Assembly: GCF_020295405.1 (NCBI RefSeq)
Contig: NZ_JADEYP010000001.1
Location: forward strand, 62,001-126,000
Length of the DNA: 64,000 bases
Direction: 5' to 3'
From: Sphingobacterium bovistauri
Lineage (GTDB): Bacteria > Bacteroidota > Bacteroidia > Sphingobacteriales > Sphingobacteriaceae
Of this stretch, positions 8,588 through 17,383 are shown one piece after another. How positions within the stretch are numbered: the first letter of the stretch is position 1; every line of letters starts with the position of its first letter. The notes beneath the pieces are model-generated. The model was not told the origin of the DNA and ran no database searches. It worked only from the letters and a program-made list of their open reading frames with translations. A program made the translations under genes and the position numbers.

Positions 8588-10540
8588 ATGATTAAAAGTA
8601 TCTCAAAATACATTTTATTAAGTTTCGGCCTATTATCTGCACAAATATTAATTGGTCAAACAACTAGTGAATACAATTATACAGAAGCATTTGGACCAGG
8701 TTTTTACACCTCAGATGGTACGGCATATCGATCTGCCAGTGGAAAACCAGGCCCTCAGTATTGGCAAAATGCAGCTAGTTACGATATTAAAGCGACCTTA
8801 GATGATAAAACTGATCGAATCAAAGGTACATTAATAATGACCTATACAAATAATAGTCCCGAGGCTTTAGATTTTGTTTGGTTCCAATTGGACCAAAACT
8901 TATTTAATTCAAAATCTCGCGGACAAGCAACCTTACCTTTGACAGAAAGTAGATATGGGAGTACATCGAGTACATTTGAAGGTGGATATTCATTACAAAA
9001 TGTAAAAATTAATAATGTAATGACAACAAACTATGTCATTACAGATACAAGAATGCGTATTAACCTCTCAAAACCTTTGGAGGCAAAAGGAGGAAAAGTT
9101 ACCTTTTCAATGGATTTCGAATTCGCAATCCCTGAGTACGGCGCTGATAGAACTGGAATTCTTCCAACCAAAAATGGTAAAATATATTCAATAGCTCAAT
9201 GGTATCCGCGTATTTGCGTATTCGATGATATCATAGGCTGGAACACTCAACCTTACACCGGCCCCGGTGAATTTTACCTTGAATTTGGCGATTTTAACGT
9301 AGAGATTTCAGCTCCCGCAGATCATATCGTTGCGTTAGGTGGAGAATTACTAAATCCCTCTGAAGTCTGGACAGCACAACAATTGGAAAGATACAATGAA
9401 GCCAAAAATTCGAACAAAACCATAATGATCCGCCCTCTTTCAGAGGTAACGAATAAAAACTCGCGTCCAAATGCAAAACAATTAACATGGAAGTACAGAT
9501 TGGAAAATGCACATGATGTGGCATGGACTTCTTCCAATTCATTCATAGTAGATGCTGCTAAAATAAACTTACCATCTGGTAAAACAAGTTTAGCTTTATC
9601 CCTGTATCCGGAAGAAAGTAACGGTAAAAATGGCTGGGAAAGATCAACAGAATACACGAAAGCCTCTATAGAACATTACTCAAAAAAATGGCTAGAATAT
9701 CCCTACCCTGTTGCTATCAACGTAGCATCTAATGTCGGTGGTATGGAGTATCCTGCAATTTCTTTTTGTGGATACAATGCAAAAGGCGGAGATTTATGGG
9801 GGGTAACAGACCACGAATTTGGACACAACTGGTTTCCAATGATTGTAGGTAGTAATGAAAGATTACATGCTTGGATGGATGAAGGTTTCAATACTTTCAT
9901 AAACGAGATTTCTACGCAGCACTTTAACAAAGGTGAATATAATATGCGTTATGGTAGTAAAAATAGCTTAACACAAGCTTTATTCAACCCTTCGCTTGAG
10001 GCTGTAACAAACTCACCTCAAAACATGCGTGAAAGACACATTGGCTATTTAGCGTATTACAAGCCCGCGTATGCATTACGGGTATTGCGAGAGGAAATTA
10101 TAGGCATTGAACGCTTTGATCAAGCATTCAAGAAATATATTGAATACTGGGCATATAAACACCCCACACCTAATGACTTCTTTCGCACCATAGAAAATGA
10201 AACAGGTGAAAACTTAAATTGGTATTGGAGAAGTATGTTTCAAAATAATTGGCAAATGGATCAGGCAATTTCAGAGGTTCGTTACGTAGATTTGGATGAA
10301 ACAAAGGGAGCGTTGATAACTGTTCAGAATTTAGGTAAAATGCCTATGCCTATTGAAGTAGAAGCTACTACAGCAAGCGGTAAGAAATTAACTATTAAAT
10401 TACCTGTAGAAATTTGGGAACGAAATAAAGTGTGGACATTTAAAATAAACACCACAGAAAAATTAGCAAAGATTCTATTGGACCCACGTAATGTATTTCC
10501 TGATATGGATCCAGATAATAACACATGGAAAGCAAAATAG
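8588..10540 (+). CDS. Secreted M1-family metallopeptidase
   Basis: 650 residues with an N-terminal signal peptide ([20 protein letters not shown]). Zinc metallopeptidase of the M1 (aminopeptidase N / LTA4 hydrolase) family: HEFGH at residues 409-413 and the third ligand E432, exactly 19 residues after the second His, in [10 protein letters not shown]. The exopeptidase GAMEN motif is replaced by GGMEYP near residue 382, which is usual for Bacteroidota M1 enzymes. The catalytic tyrosine is probably in the [10 protein letters not shown] segment near residue 495. Likely periplasmic; substrate unknown. The next gene's ATG follows its TAG directly. Confidence 0.9.
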   Translation: MIKSISKYILLSFGLLSAQILIGQTTSEYNYTEAFGPGFYTSDGTAYRSASGKPGPQYWQNAASYDIKATLDDKTDRIKGTLIMTYTNNSPEALDFVWFQLDQNLFNSKSRGQATLPLTESRYGSTSSTFEGGYSLQNVKINNVMTTNYVITDTRMRINLSKPLEAKGGKVTFSMDFEFAIPEYGADRTGILPTKNGKIYSIAQWYPRICVFDDIIGWNTQPYTGPGEFYLEFGDFNVEISAPADHIVALGGELLNPSEVWTAQQLERYNEAKNSNKTIMIRPLSEVTNKNSRPNAKQLTWKYRLENAHDVAWTSSNSFIVDAAKINLPSGKTSLALSLYPEESNGKNGWERSTEYTKASIEHYSKKWLEYPYPVAINVASNVGGMEYPAISFCGYNAKGGDLWGVTDHEFGHNWFPMIVGSNERLHAWMDEGFNTFINEISTQHFNKGEYNMRYGSKNSLTQALFNPSLEAVTNSPQNMRERHIGYLAYYKPAYALRVLREEIIGIERFDQAFKKYIEYWAYKHPTPNDFFRTIENETGENLNWYWRSMFQNNWQMDQAISEVRYVDLDETKGALITVQNLGKMPMPIEVEATTASGKKLTIKLPVEIWERNKVWTFKINTTEKLAKILLDPRNVFPDMDPDNNTWKAK

Positions 10541-11212
10541 ATGATAAGATATACTTTTATAATAGTCTTCCTAAGTACAACGTACTTAGGAATTGCACAG
10601 CAAATTAATGGGTTTGTATTGGATTTAAATTCTAGTATACCTTTGCAAAATGTTGAAATTAAAAACATACGTACACAGGAAATCATAAAATCTGATCGAA
10701 ATGGGGGGTTCAAAATTGATGGAGAGGTGAACGATTATCTTGCAGTAAACCTTTTTGGTTATGAGCCTGATACTATATTTTATTATGACGAAGATATCCG
10801 ACGTATATATCTAAATAAGGATGAAAACATATTGCATATAGACGAAGTATTGGTAAAACGACTAACAGACAATAGCTTATCAAAGGAATTAGAAAGAGCT
10901 AAAAATGCCGGTAAAATTATAGAATTACCAAAAAATAAAGGAGGCATTAAGATTTCTCCTTCCCGTCTTTTGAGTCGTGAGTCAAAAAATGCTAGACGAA
11001 ATGAAGATATACTCTATGAGGAGTATCAAGCAAGAAAAATTGACCGACGATTTACTAAACATTTAATAGGATCTTTATTACCCCTAAAAGATACAGAAAT
11101 TACACTTTTTAGAGAAAGATTCCGTCCTTCAGTTGAATTTATAGAAACAGCTACTGATGAAGACCTTAAAGTTTACATCATCGAAAACTATAAAGTTTTC
11201 AAAACAAAGTAA
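10541..11212 (+). CDS. Secreted carboxypeptidase-regulatory-like (CarbopepD_reg) protein
   Basis: 223 residues, signal peptide MIRYTFIIVFLSTTYLGIAQ, then a CarboxypepD_reg-like beta sandwich (about 21-95: INGFVLDLNSSIPLQNVEI...SDRNGGFKI) as seen at the start of TonB-dependent receptors. The rest (about 100-223) is charged, with basic segments such as RRNEDILYEEYQARKIDRRF, and is not recognised. There is no outer-membrane barrel, so this is not a receptor. ATG directly abuts the stop of the M1 peptidase gene, implying translational coupling and perhaps a shared envelope role. Confidence 0.7.
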   Translation: MIRYTFIIVFLSTTYLGIAQQINGFVLDLNSSIPLQNVEIKNIRTQEIIKSDRNGGFKIDGEVNDYLAVNLFGYEPDTIFYYDEDIRRIYLNKDENILHIDEVLVKRLTDNSLSKELERAKNAGKIIELPKNKGGIKISPSRLLSRESKNARRNEDILYEEYQARKIDRRFTKHLIGSLLPLKDTEITLFRERFRPSVEFIETATDEDLKVYIIENYKVFKTK

Positions 11213-11227
11213 ACTATAAATTAGAAC

Positions 11228-11578
11228 ATGAAAATCATAGCTCATAACTATAAGGACAAAAAACTCGCAGAGGTTATTTCTGATGAAATCTTAATACAAA
11301 ATATAGATGATGCACTAGTTTTATTAGGCGATTTGTATTATCAAGGCTATGATTTGATTGTTGTAGATGAAAGCAATTTAACTCCACAATTCTTCAATCT
11401 TAAAACAAAATTGGCTGGTGAAATATTACAAAAATTCACACAATACCAAATGCGTCTTGTCATAGTTGGTGATTTTAAAAAATATAATAGCAACAGTTTG
11501 CAAGACTTTATTTATGAAAGCAACAAGGGTACACAAGTAAATTTTGTTCAAAATAAAAATAAATTTATAGAGCCATAA
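11228..11578 (+). CDS. DUF4180-like protein
   Basis: 116 residues, no signal peptide. The sequence (IIAHNYKDKKLAEVISDEILIQNIDDALVLLGDLYYQGYD, given here as pattern) with YDLIVVDESNLTPQFFDLKT-like and GDFKKYNSNSLQDFIYESN segments matches what I know of DUF4180, a small cytosolic family of unknown function. It follows the previous gene by 15 bp. Its last codons and stop are built into the left arm of an 18-bp hairpin. Confidence 0.65.
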   Translation: MKIIAHNYKDKKLAEVISDEILIQNIDDALVLLGDLYYQGYDLIVVDESNLTPQFFNLKTKLAGEILQKFTQYQMRLVIVGDFKKYNSNSLQDFIYESNKGTQVNFVQNKNKFIEP

Positions 11579-11605
11579 TGTTTTAAATTATGGCTCTATA
11601 AATTT
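11561..11605. terminator. Long hairpin overlapping the end of the DUF4180 gene
   Basis: An 18-bp perfect stem (AAATTTATAGAGCCATAA and its complement) with a 9-base loop. The left arm contains the last codons and TAA stop of the gene ending at 11578. No T-run follows, but arms are A/T-flanked; likely bidirectional terminator with the convergent gene ending at 11647. Confidence 0.6.
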
Positions 11606-11646
11606 ATCACTCTAATAGTAGAGCTCTTATTTTAATTAAGCTTAGC

Positions 11647-12273
11647 TTATATGAAGTTAATCTCTCCAAAAAAATCAGGTCTATGAAAATTTGGTTTTGG
11701 CAAATCAATAGTATTCCAAGTTACAAAATGAGGTTTTGGCAATTCGTCACCACATTTATAAAAATTAGCATGGAAAGTACTCCCTTCCAATCTCTTATCT
11801 CCAAATAAAGTAATCGGAATAATTAAGCTAATCTCCCACTGTTTTTTTCCATTAATTTTACTCAATTGAGTATATACATCTACACTGTCTATTTCTTCAG
11901 CCGTCAGCCGCTTACGCTCTGTCTTTACGGCAGAACCATAACCTATTAAACCTGTTCCTAGAGCGTTAAATTCAAAATTATAGTAAGATTGCTTATTATC
12001 GAAAGAAACAAAAAACTCTACACAGCTATCCTCCCATACATTTTCATTGGCGCGTACATACGTAGCTTTTACAAATTCTTCTTGTACGTGGTATTTTATA
12101 AAAATATACTCACTATTATAAGCAATTTGAAACTTTACTTTTGGAATATAAGGAAACTCGACTTTCCATGGGGCATGATCAATTGTGTGCCAATCAAGCT
12201 CTTTAAAAGCAAAACGCAATGACTCAAAATTAATTGATGGAAGGCTAATCTTGTTTACTTGTAATGTATTCAT
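11647..12273 (-). CDS. CBM9-like carbohydrate-binding protein, no signal peptide
   Basis: 208 residues resembling family 9 carbohydrate-binding modules (DOMON-like): WHTIDHAPWK near the start, then FQIAYNSEYIFIKYHV, VWEDSCVEFFVSFD at about 80-93, and a C-terminal STFHANFYKCGDELPKPHFVTW block. The VWxDxxVE-F motif is the family hallmark. There is no signal peptide or lipobox, so unlike most CBM9 modules it appears cytosolic. Its start is 4 bp from the stop of the upstream kinase gene, so the pair is an operon that probably handles a sugar; the ligand is unknown. Confidence 0.75.
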   Translation of the reverse strand: MNTLQVNKISLPSINFESLRFAFKELDWHTIDHAPWKVEFPYIPKVKFQIAYNSEYIFIKYHVQEEFVKATYVRANENVWEDSCVEFFVSFDNKQSYYNFEFNALGTGLIGYGSAVKTERKRLTAEEIDSVDVYTQLSKINGKKQWEISLIIPITLFGDKRLEGSTFHANFYKCGDELPKPHFVTWNTIDLPKPNFHRPDFFGEINFI

Positions 12274-12277
12274 TTAA

Positions 12278-13396
12278 CTAATTTACATGAGATAGACTTT
12301 TGTACAATATTCCTTTAAGGAGATCCTCATTTGCTTCTAATTCTTGGACTAATTTAATTTGGGCACGAGTACGTACCAAATTATGATCAAGATAGTGAAT
12401 TTTGTAATAAAGATCACCATCGATATAGTCCGTTAAGAAACGTACAGCTTGCATGAAAGGTAATAACAATACTCCGTAAAATAAAGATTCAATTTCCTTT
12501 TCGGTTAAGAAATCACAAGCCTCCTTAAGATACCCTTCTGTATAAGCTTGGTACAAAGGCACATTCAATACAATTTTAGATAAATCTTTCTCGTCCTCAG
12601 CACTCGAATTAATAATAGTACGTATAGCATCACCAAAGTCGTAGGCCACATAACCTGGCATTACCGTATCCAAATCAATTACACATTGTACGTTATCATG
12701 CTGATCCAATAATACATTATTAAATTTAGTGTCATTATGCGTGATACGCAATGGTAGATCTCCATTTTTTGCCATCAACAATACTGTTCGCATTCGGTCT
12801 TTGCGTGAATCAATATATGCTAATAAATCACTTACTTCTGACAAACGATTTGCTTTATTTGCTTCGATTGCCTTGCTCAAATTGTCTAACCTAAAATCAA
12901 TATTGTGAAAATTCGGTAGAACCTCAATTATTTGATTAGCATCTAATGTTGATAATTGCTTTTGAAATTCACCAAATGCACATCCTCCTGAATAGGCTTG
13001 CTGATAAGTTTCTACGATATCATAACTTTTTACATTGTCCAATAGAATAAAAACCCTCCAGTACTGCCCTAAAACATCTTTGTAGTAACGCTTTCCATCT
13101 ATACATAAAATAATTGATAGCGTATGTTTATCTACATCTTCAACTTTCCCTTTAAGTATTGACTTTAAGTGACTAGTGACTAAATGGATATTCTGCATTA
13201 AACCATCAATATCAGGAAAAATATGATGATTGATTTTCTGTAATAAATATAAAGTTTCTGAATCGTATAAGCTTACTCTAAATGTATCGTTAATATGTCC
13301 TGATCCAAACTTTTCGATACTTAAAATTTCTCCTGATATATTAAATTGAGCAACTATATTTTTCAGTTCTAAATATGTGTCATTGGTTAAATTCAT
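12278..13396 (-). CDS. APH-fold phosphotransferase, probable sugar kinase
   Basis: 372 residues of the aminoglycoside phosphotransferase / choline kinase fold. The catalytic loop is ITHNDTKFNNVLL (about residues 215-228) and the metal-binding DFG-like motif is IDLDTVMPGYVAYDFGDAIR (about 238-257). The HNDTK form matches N-acetylhexosamine 1-kinase (NahK)-like proteins of Bacteroidota rather than antibiotic kinases, so a sugar substrate is likely but not proved. Upstream there is a CAAACGTTTG palindrome that resembles a LacI-family operator. The next gene in the operon is a CBM9-like protein. Confidence 0.75.
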   Translation of the reverse strand: MNLTNDTYLELKNIVAQFNISGEILSIEKFGSGHINDTFRVSLYDSETLYLLQKINHHIFPDIDGLMQNIHLVTSHLKSILKGKVEDVDKHTLSIILCIDGKRYYKDVLGQYWRVFILLDNVKSYDIVETYQQAYSGGCAFGEFQKQLSTLDANQIIEVLPNFHNIDFRLDNLSKAIEANKANRLSEVSDLLAYIDSRKDRMRTVLLMAKNGDLPLRITHNDTKFNNVLLDQHDNVQCVIDLDTVMPGYVAYDFGDAIRTIINSSAEDEKDLSKIVLNVPLYQAYTEGYLKEACDFLTEKEIESLFYGVLLLPFMQAVRFLTDYIDGDLYYKIHYLDHNLVRTRAQIKLVQELEANEDLLKGILYKSLSHVN

Positions 13397-13463
13397 GCAG
13401 TTATTTTCAAATAAATGCCTAATATCAAAATTTCAAACAATTAATTAAAGTGTTTTTTTCGAT

Positions 13464-13473
13464 CAAACGTTTG
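13464..13473. promoter_or_regulatory. LacI-family operator-like palindrome
   Basis: CAAACGTTTG, a perfect 10-bp palindrome with a central CG as in LacI/GalR-family operators, 68 bp upstream of the APH-kinase start and 79 bp upstream of the divergent CNNM gene. Confidence 0.4.
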
Positions 13474-13551
13474 CATGAAATAGTTTTTTATTAAAACCCC
13501 AATATCTTAATTAATTTGTTATATTCGTAAAAGAAGATTTTTAATTTATTT

Positions 13552-14877
13552 ATGTTAACAGAAATAGTCGTCATTATTGTGCTAATGGTACTTAATGGTA
13601 TTTTATCAGCCTCAGAAATTGCCATAGTATCCAGTAGAAAAGCACGTTTACAATCATTAAGTCATGAAAATGCAGGAGCCAAAAGAGCTCTAAAGTTAAA
13701 AGATGCTCCTAATCATTTTTTATCCACCGTACAAATTGGAATTACATTAATCGGTATTTTGACGGGTTTTTTCTCCGGTGGATCTATTTCTATTTATATA
13801 GCTGAAATTCTACAACAAATTCCTTTTTTGGCAGAATATAGTGATACATTATCAGTAGGTATTGTCGTATTAATAATCACTTATTTTTCATTGGTAATTG
13901 GTGAGCTTGTACCGAAGCGTATAGGTATGGCTATTCCAGAGAAATATGCATCGATTATTGCTATACCTATGGATACACTAAGCAAAGTTGTAAAACCATT
14001 TGTGTGGATATTGTCTATCTCTACGGACTTTATTGTTCGTTTATTTAATATTAAAAGCTCAGGAGCAACCGTTACTGAAGAAGAAATTAAAGCCATGGTA
14101 GACGAAGGTGTTACTAGTGGTGTTATTGAAGGATTTGAGCATGATTTAGTAGACAGACTACTTAATATCGGTGATAAACGTGCGATTAACATAATGGTAC
14201 ATCGCAACGACATCACCTATCTAGATATCCAAGATTCATTTGAAGACATCAAAAAGTATATTCTCAAATCCAATCATACGGAATATCCAGTCTGCGATGG
14301 TAATTTTGATAGTATGAAAGGTATCATTTCGACGAAAGATTTGTTAAAAGCATTTTTACAAAATGATACTCCCGATATCCAAAAGTTAATACTACCTACA
14401 CCTTTTGTTAACGAAAATAGCGGTATATACACTGTTTTAGAGATACTTAAAAATAGTAAAGTTACACAAGCTGTGGTTATCGATGAATATGGAAGCCCTC
14501 AAGGTATTATTACACTAAAAGATATTTTGGGCAATCTAGTAGGTACTTTTGACGAAGAAACAAAAGAAAACAGATCTAAACTTGTACGTCAACGTGAAGA
14601 TGGTTCATTCATCATTGATGGTCGATATCAATTGGATGATTTCTTCGAAAGATTTGAAATCGACTTATCAGAAGATGATGAATATGAAATCTCCAATGTC
14701 ACTACGGTAGGTGGATTGGTGTTCTTATCTTTAGATCACATTCCTTCTGAAGGAGAATCAATAAATTATAAAGGATACAGTATAGAAGTTATTGACATGG
14801 ACGGAAATCGTGTAGATAAGGTCGTAATGTCTAAAATAAAAACACTAAGCTCAGATATTTCTGATAACATCGATTAA
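13552..14877 (+). CDS. CNNM/CorC-family membrane transporter (hemolysin family)
   Basis: 441 residues with the family's domain order: a DUF21 membrane domain (about 1-190, with segments LTEIVVIIVLMVLNGILSA and SVGIVVLIITYFSLVIGEL, followed by PKRIGM), a CBS pair (about 210-345; YPVCDG, AVVIDEYGSPQGIITLKDIL), and the CorC/HlyC domain (about 355-435; DGRYQLDDF...TVGGLVFL). Members move Mg2+, Co2+ or Na+ across the inner membrane; the label hemolysin is historical. Its stop overlaps the convergent thioredoxin stop by 4 bp. Confidence 0.88.
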   Translation: MLTEIVVIIVLMVLNGILSASEIAIVSSRKARLQSLSHENAGAKRALKLKDAPNHFLSTVQIGITLIGILTGFFSGGSISIYIAEILQQIPFLAEYSDTLSVGIVVLIITYFSLVIGELVPKRIGMAIPEKYASIIAIPMDTLSKVVKPFVWILSISTDFIVRLFNIKSSGATVTEEEIKAMVDEGVTSGVIEGFEHDLVDRLLNIGDKRAINIMVHRNDITYLDIQDSFEDIKKYILKSNHTEYPVCDGNFDSMKGIISTKDLLKAFLQNDTPDIQKLILPTPFVNENSGIYTVLEILKNSKVTQAVVIDEYGSPQGIITLKDILGNLVGTFDEETKENRSKLVRQREDGSFIIDGRYQLDDFFERFEIDLSEDDEYEISNVTTVGGLVFLSLDHIPSEGESINYKGYSIEVIDMDGNRVDKVVMSKIKTLSSDISDNID

Positions 14878-15173
14878 TCAGCGTATTTCTGAATTACAGC
14901 TATCAAATCACTTCTGGTCAATAGGCCGCTCTGACGCCACACCTGTTGACCAGATTTGTATAAAATCAAAGTTGGTACACCCTGTACTGCAAAACTCCTT
15001 GCCAAAACATTATTCTTGTCTACATCAATTTTTAAAACACTTAATGTTTCAGCAAAGTGTCCCTTCAATTCTTTTAAAATTGGAGCTAACGTCTGACATG
15101 GTCCACACCATTCTGCGGAGAAATCAATCAGCACCAAATTATTTTTCTCGATTAATTCTTTAAAAGTTGCCAT
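14874..15173 (-). CDS. Thioredoxin
   Basis: 99-residue stand-alone thioredoxin: FSAEWCGPCQTLAP with the redox CGPC near residues 24-27 and the cis-proline segment VQGVPTLILYKSG near 67-79. Cytosolic, no signal peptide. It is shorter and less typical than the second thioredoxin at 26402. Downstream of the GH25 lysozyme gene by 14 bp in the same direction, and its stop overlaps the convergent CNNM gene. Confidence 0.9.
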   Translation of the reverse strand: MATFKELIEKNNLVLIDFSAEWCGPCQTLAPILKELKGHFAETLSVLKIDVDKNNVLARSFAVQGVPTLILYKSGQQVWRQSGLLTRSDLIAVIQKYAD

Positions 15174-15187
15174 AGCATATATTTTAT

Positions 15188-16042
15188 TTATTCATAGGGA
15201 ATAGTTAGCTTCTCTAAATCTTCAATATCCGAACGATACATATTTAAATCTACAAACCCTTTAATCCCCTTTACACTCCCCTTTTCCGAGAATTGCCAAA
15301 TATCCCAATGTACTTTTGGTGATTCGACCCAAAAATTATAATTAGCAATCCATAGTTTATAATCCTTAAATTCCTTTTCTAGAAAATCTGTAAAGTAACT
15401 ATCACCAGAATATACAATTGGTCTCACTTTATAATGCTCCTCCACACGATCTAACCAACGCTTCAATCCTACTCTTAGACTATCCATAGATTGATCGCGA
15501 GGACGCTCCTCGATATCCAATACTGGAGGCAAATCTCCTGGACTTAATTTCACTGTTTTTATAAAGTTATTAGCCTGTTTAATAGAGTTTTCATTAGGCC
15601 TAAAGTAATGATAGGCTCCCCGAAGTTTGTGTATCGACTTTATAGCATTCCAATTCTTCTTAAACTTAGAATCACGAGATTTTTCTCCCATCGTTGCTCG
15701 TACAAAAACAAAATCTATTGGAAACTTATTGTTGATTAAATTTACTGAATCCCAAAGAATATTTCCTTGATATTGACTCACGTCAATTCCAAATGAATTA
15801 TCATCATGTGAATCCATTAATAAAATATTACGAGCATCATGCTTATTTTTCTCACTATCTGTCTTTCTTAATTCCTTATTAAATAAAACATTATAATAGT
15901 AATGTAAACTATGACGGTAATTCCAAAGGATAAATACAAAAATTAACACCACTGGAATCAAAATACTCCAACGCAAATATTTTTTACGCTCACTAGCATC
16001 TAGTGTTAAATTTTGCTTGTTCTTTCTCTGATATTTTGCCAT
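15188..16042 (-). CDS. GH25 lysozyme-family protein with N-terminal membrane anchor
   Basis: 284 residues. One N-terminal membrane segment (about 25-43, YLRWSILIPVVLIFVFILW) after a basic cytoplasmic stretch, then a glycoside hydrolase family 25 domain (about 85-280): FGIDVSQYQG with the first catalytic Asp, FVFVRATMG, and LPPVLDIEERP with the DxE pair. The family cleaves peptidoglycan between MurNAc and GlcNAc. Probably a periplasmic, inner-membrane-tethered wall hydrolase. Confidence 0.87.
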   Translation of the reverse strand: MAKYQRKNKQNLTLDASERKKYLRWSILIPVVLIFVFILWNYRHSLHYYYNVLFNKELRKTDSEKNKHDARNILLMDSHDDNSFGIDVSQYQGNILWDSVNLINNKFPIDFVFVRATMGEKSRDSKFKKNWNAIKSIHKLRGAYHYFRPNENSIKQANNFIKTVKLSPGDLPPVLDIEERPRDQSMDSLRVGLKRWLDRVEEHYKVRPIVYSGDSYFTDFLEKEFKDYKLWIANYNFWVESPKVHWDIWQFSEKGSVKGIKGFVDLNMYRSDIEDLEKLTIPYE

Positions 16043-16089
16043 ATTGCGACTAAAATAAGTTATTTAAGAATCTCTATCAATACTATTGA

Positions 16090-16974
16090 ATGAAAGTTTA
16101 TAATCCTAAGGATTGGTTTACTACCATCATACATTTAATCAAGTCCCACCATAGCAAAAAAATATTTCCAATTCTAATCTTAGTTGCCTTATTCTCATGG
16201 GGTATCGCTTATTTGGAGTTGGAATATTTCAACCTATCTGATAAAAGTTGGATAAAAAACATAACCATTGTTCATAGCTTATTAGGCTTTGTGCTGTCCT
16301 TAATTTTAGTTTTCCGAACGAATACAGCCTATGATAGATGGTGGGAAGCTCGTAAACAATGGGGTACATTAACTAACGTCAGCCGCTCCTTATCAATAAA
16401 GCTAAATGCAATGTTAAGCCCTACAGATAAAGTAAACCGTAGCTTTTATAGAAAATCAATTCCTTTGTATGCGGAGACCTTATTTGATTTTTTAAGGTCA
16501 GATTACACCAAATTCATGCTAGATGACAATGATCATCCTGAATTATTAGATCTAGATGACAAAAAACATGGCCCCAATCAGGTAGCTACGTTAATTTTTA
16601 GAAAAACAAATGATCTGTACGTAGAAGGAAAAATTACGGGTGACCAACTTAAAATAATTAGTGAAGAAATAACTTCAATGACAAATGTGTGTGGCGCTTG
16701 CGAAAGAATAAAGAATACCCCTATACCAATAGCTTATAGTTCATTTATTAAAATTTTTATTATTATTTACTCCATTACTTTACCATTTGGATATGTATTT
16801 TCAATGGGGTATTTCGTGATTTTTGCAGTTCCATTTATATTCTATGTATTATTGACCATAGAAATGATTGGTGAATCTATTGAAGAGCCCTTTGGATCAG
16901 ATCCTGATGATCTCCCAATAGAAAAAATTACTTCAAATATTAAGAAACATAGTCGAGAAATATTGGCTTCTTAA
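16090..16974 (+). CDS. Bestrophin-family channel protein
   Basis: 294 residues, bacterial bestrophin / UPF0187. Features: early hydrophobic segments (about 25-42 and 55-75), the conserved VFRTNTAYDRWWEARKQWG segment at about 77-95 that lines the channel in family structures, and late hydrophobic segments around 215-255 followed by EEPFGSDPDDLP at about 265-276, a bestrophin Ca2+-clasp-like acidic motif. Bacterial homologues form pentameric channels passing cations or anions; selectivity here unknown. Single gene, divergent from the lysozyme gene. Confidence 0.9.
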   Translation: MKVYNPKDWFTTIIHLIKSHHSKKIFPILILVALFSWGIAYLELEYFNLSDKSWIKNITIVHSLLGFVLSLILVFRTNTAYDRWWEARKQWGTLTNVSRSLSIKLNAMLSPTDKVNRSFYRKSIPLYAETLFDFLRSDYTKFMLDDNDHPELLDLDDKKHGPNQVATLIFRKTNDLYVEGKITGDQLKIISEEITSMTNVCGACERIKNTPIPIAYSSFIKIFIIIYSITLPFGYVFSMGYFVIFAVPFIFYVLLTIEMIGESIEEPFGSDPDDLPIEKITSNIKKHSREILAS

Positions 16975-17055
16975 GATGACTAAAGTTGTTTTTCGGTGAA
17001 TTCTGAAATAATTAAACTCATTTACAGTGACTAAGCCAATAAGAGCAAAATAAGT

Positions 17056-17086
17056 TTTGTATATCTAATCAGAATTTCTACTTTTG
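17056..17086 (+). promoter_or_regulatory. Promoter of tRNA-Ser
   Basis: TTTG at 17056-17059, a 19-bp spacer, then TACTTTTG at 17079-17086: an exact Bacteroidota sigma-A promoter, ending 4 bp before the tRNA. Confidence 0.85.
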
Positions 17087-17090
17087 TGGC

Positions 17091-17175
17091 GGAGAGCTGG
17101 CAGAGTGGTCGAATGCGGCAGTCTTGAAAACTGTTAACTGTCACAGGTTCGGGGGTTCGAATCCCTCGCTCTCCG
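17091..17175 (+). tRNA. tRNA-Ser (UGA)
   Basis: 85 nt with a long variable arm, as in class II tRNAs. Acceptor GGAGAGC pairs with GCTCTCC at 17168-17174; anticodon loop CTTGAAA gives anticodon TGA; the T-arm is GGGGGTTCGAATCCCTC-like. CCA is not encoded. It decodes UCA and related Ser codons. Confidence 0.97.
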
Positions 17176-17177
17176 CA

Positions 17178-17207
17178 AAAAGTCCTTACATTAATGTAAG
17201 GACTTTT
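17178..17207 (+). terminator. Terminator of tRNA-Ser
   Basis: A perfect 30-bp palindrome (AAAAGTCCTTACATT and its complement) starts 3 bp after the tRNA and ends in TTTTC. Confidence 0.85.
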
Positions 17208-17322
17208 CTATTATAGCAGTTTCCTGATCTGCTCGCTCTAACGCGAAAAATACCATTAAGAAACACGATTTATTACTTGGTGTTCCTTTACAAAGCTATA
17301 ATCGTCTATTATGTTAGATGAA

Positions 17323-17354
17323 TTTATATAATAATGTAGAAATAATTATATTTG
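17323..17354 (+). promoter_or_regulatory. Candidate promoter of the histidine kinase
   Basis: TTTA at 17323-17326, a 20-bp spacer and TATATTTG at 17347-17354, a perfect -7 box with a one-mismatch upstream box, 30 bp before the ATG at 17384. Confidence 0.5.
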
Positions 17355-17383
17355 CTACACAGCTACTACATCTACCCTTATAA

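Noticed and set aside
12278-13396. Aminoglycoside resistance kinase
   Set aside because: The HNDTK catalytic loop and operon partner point to a sugar kinase; nothing supports drug resistance.
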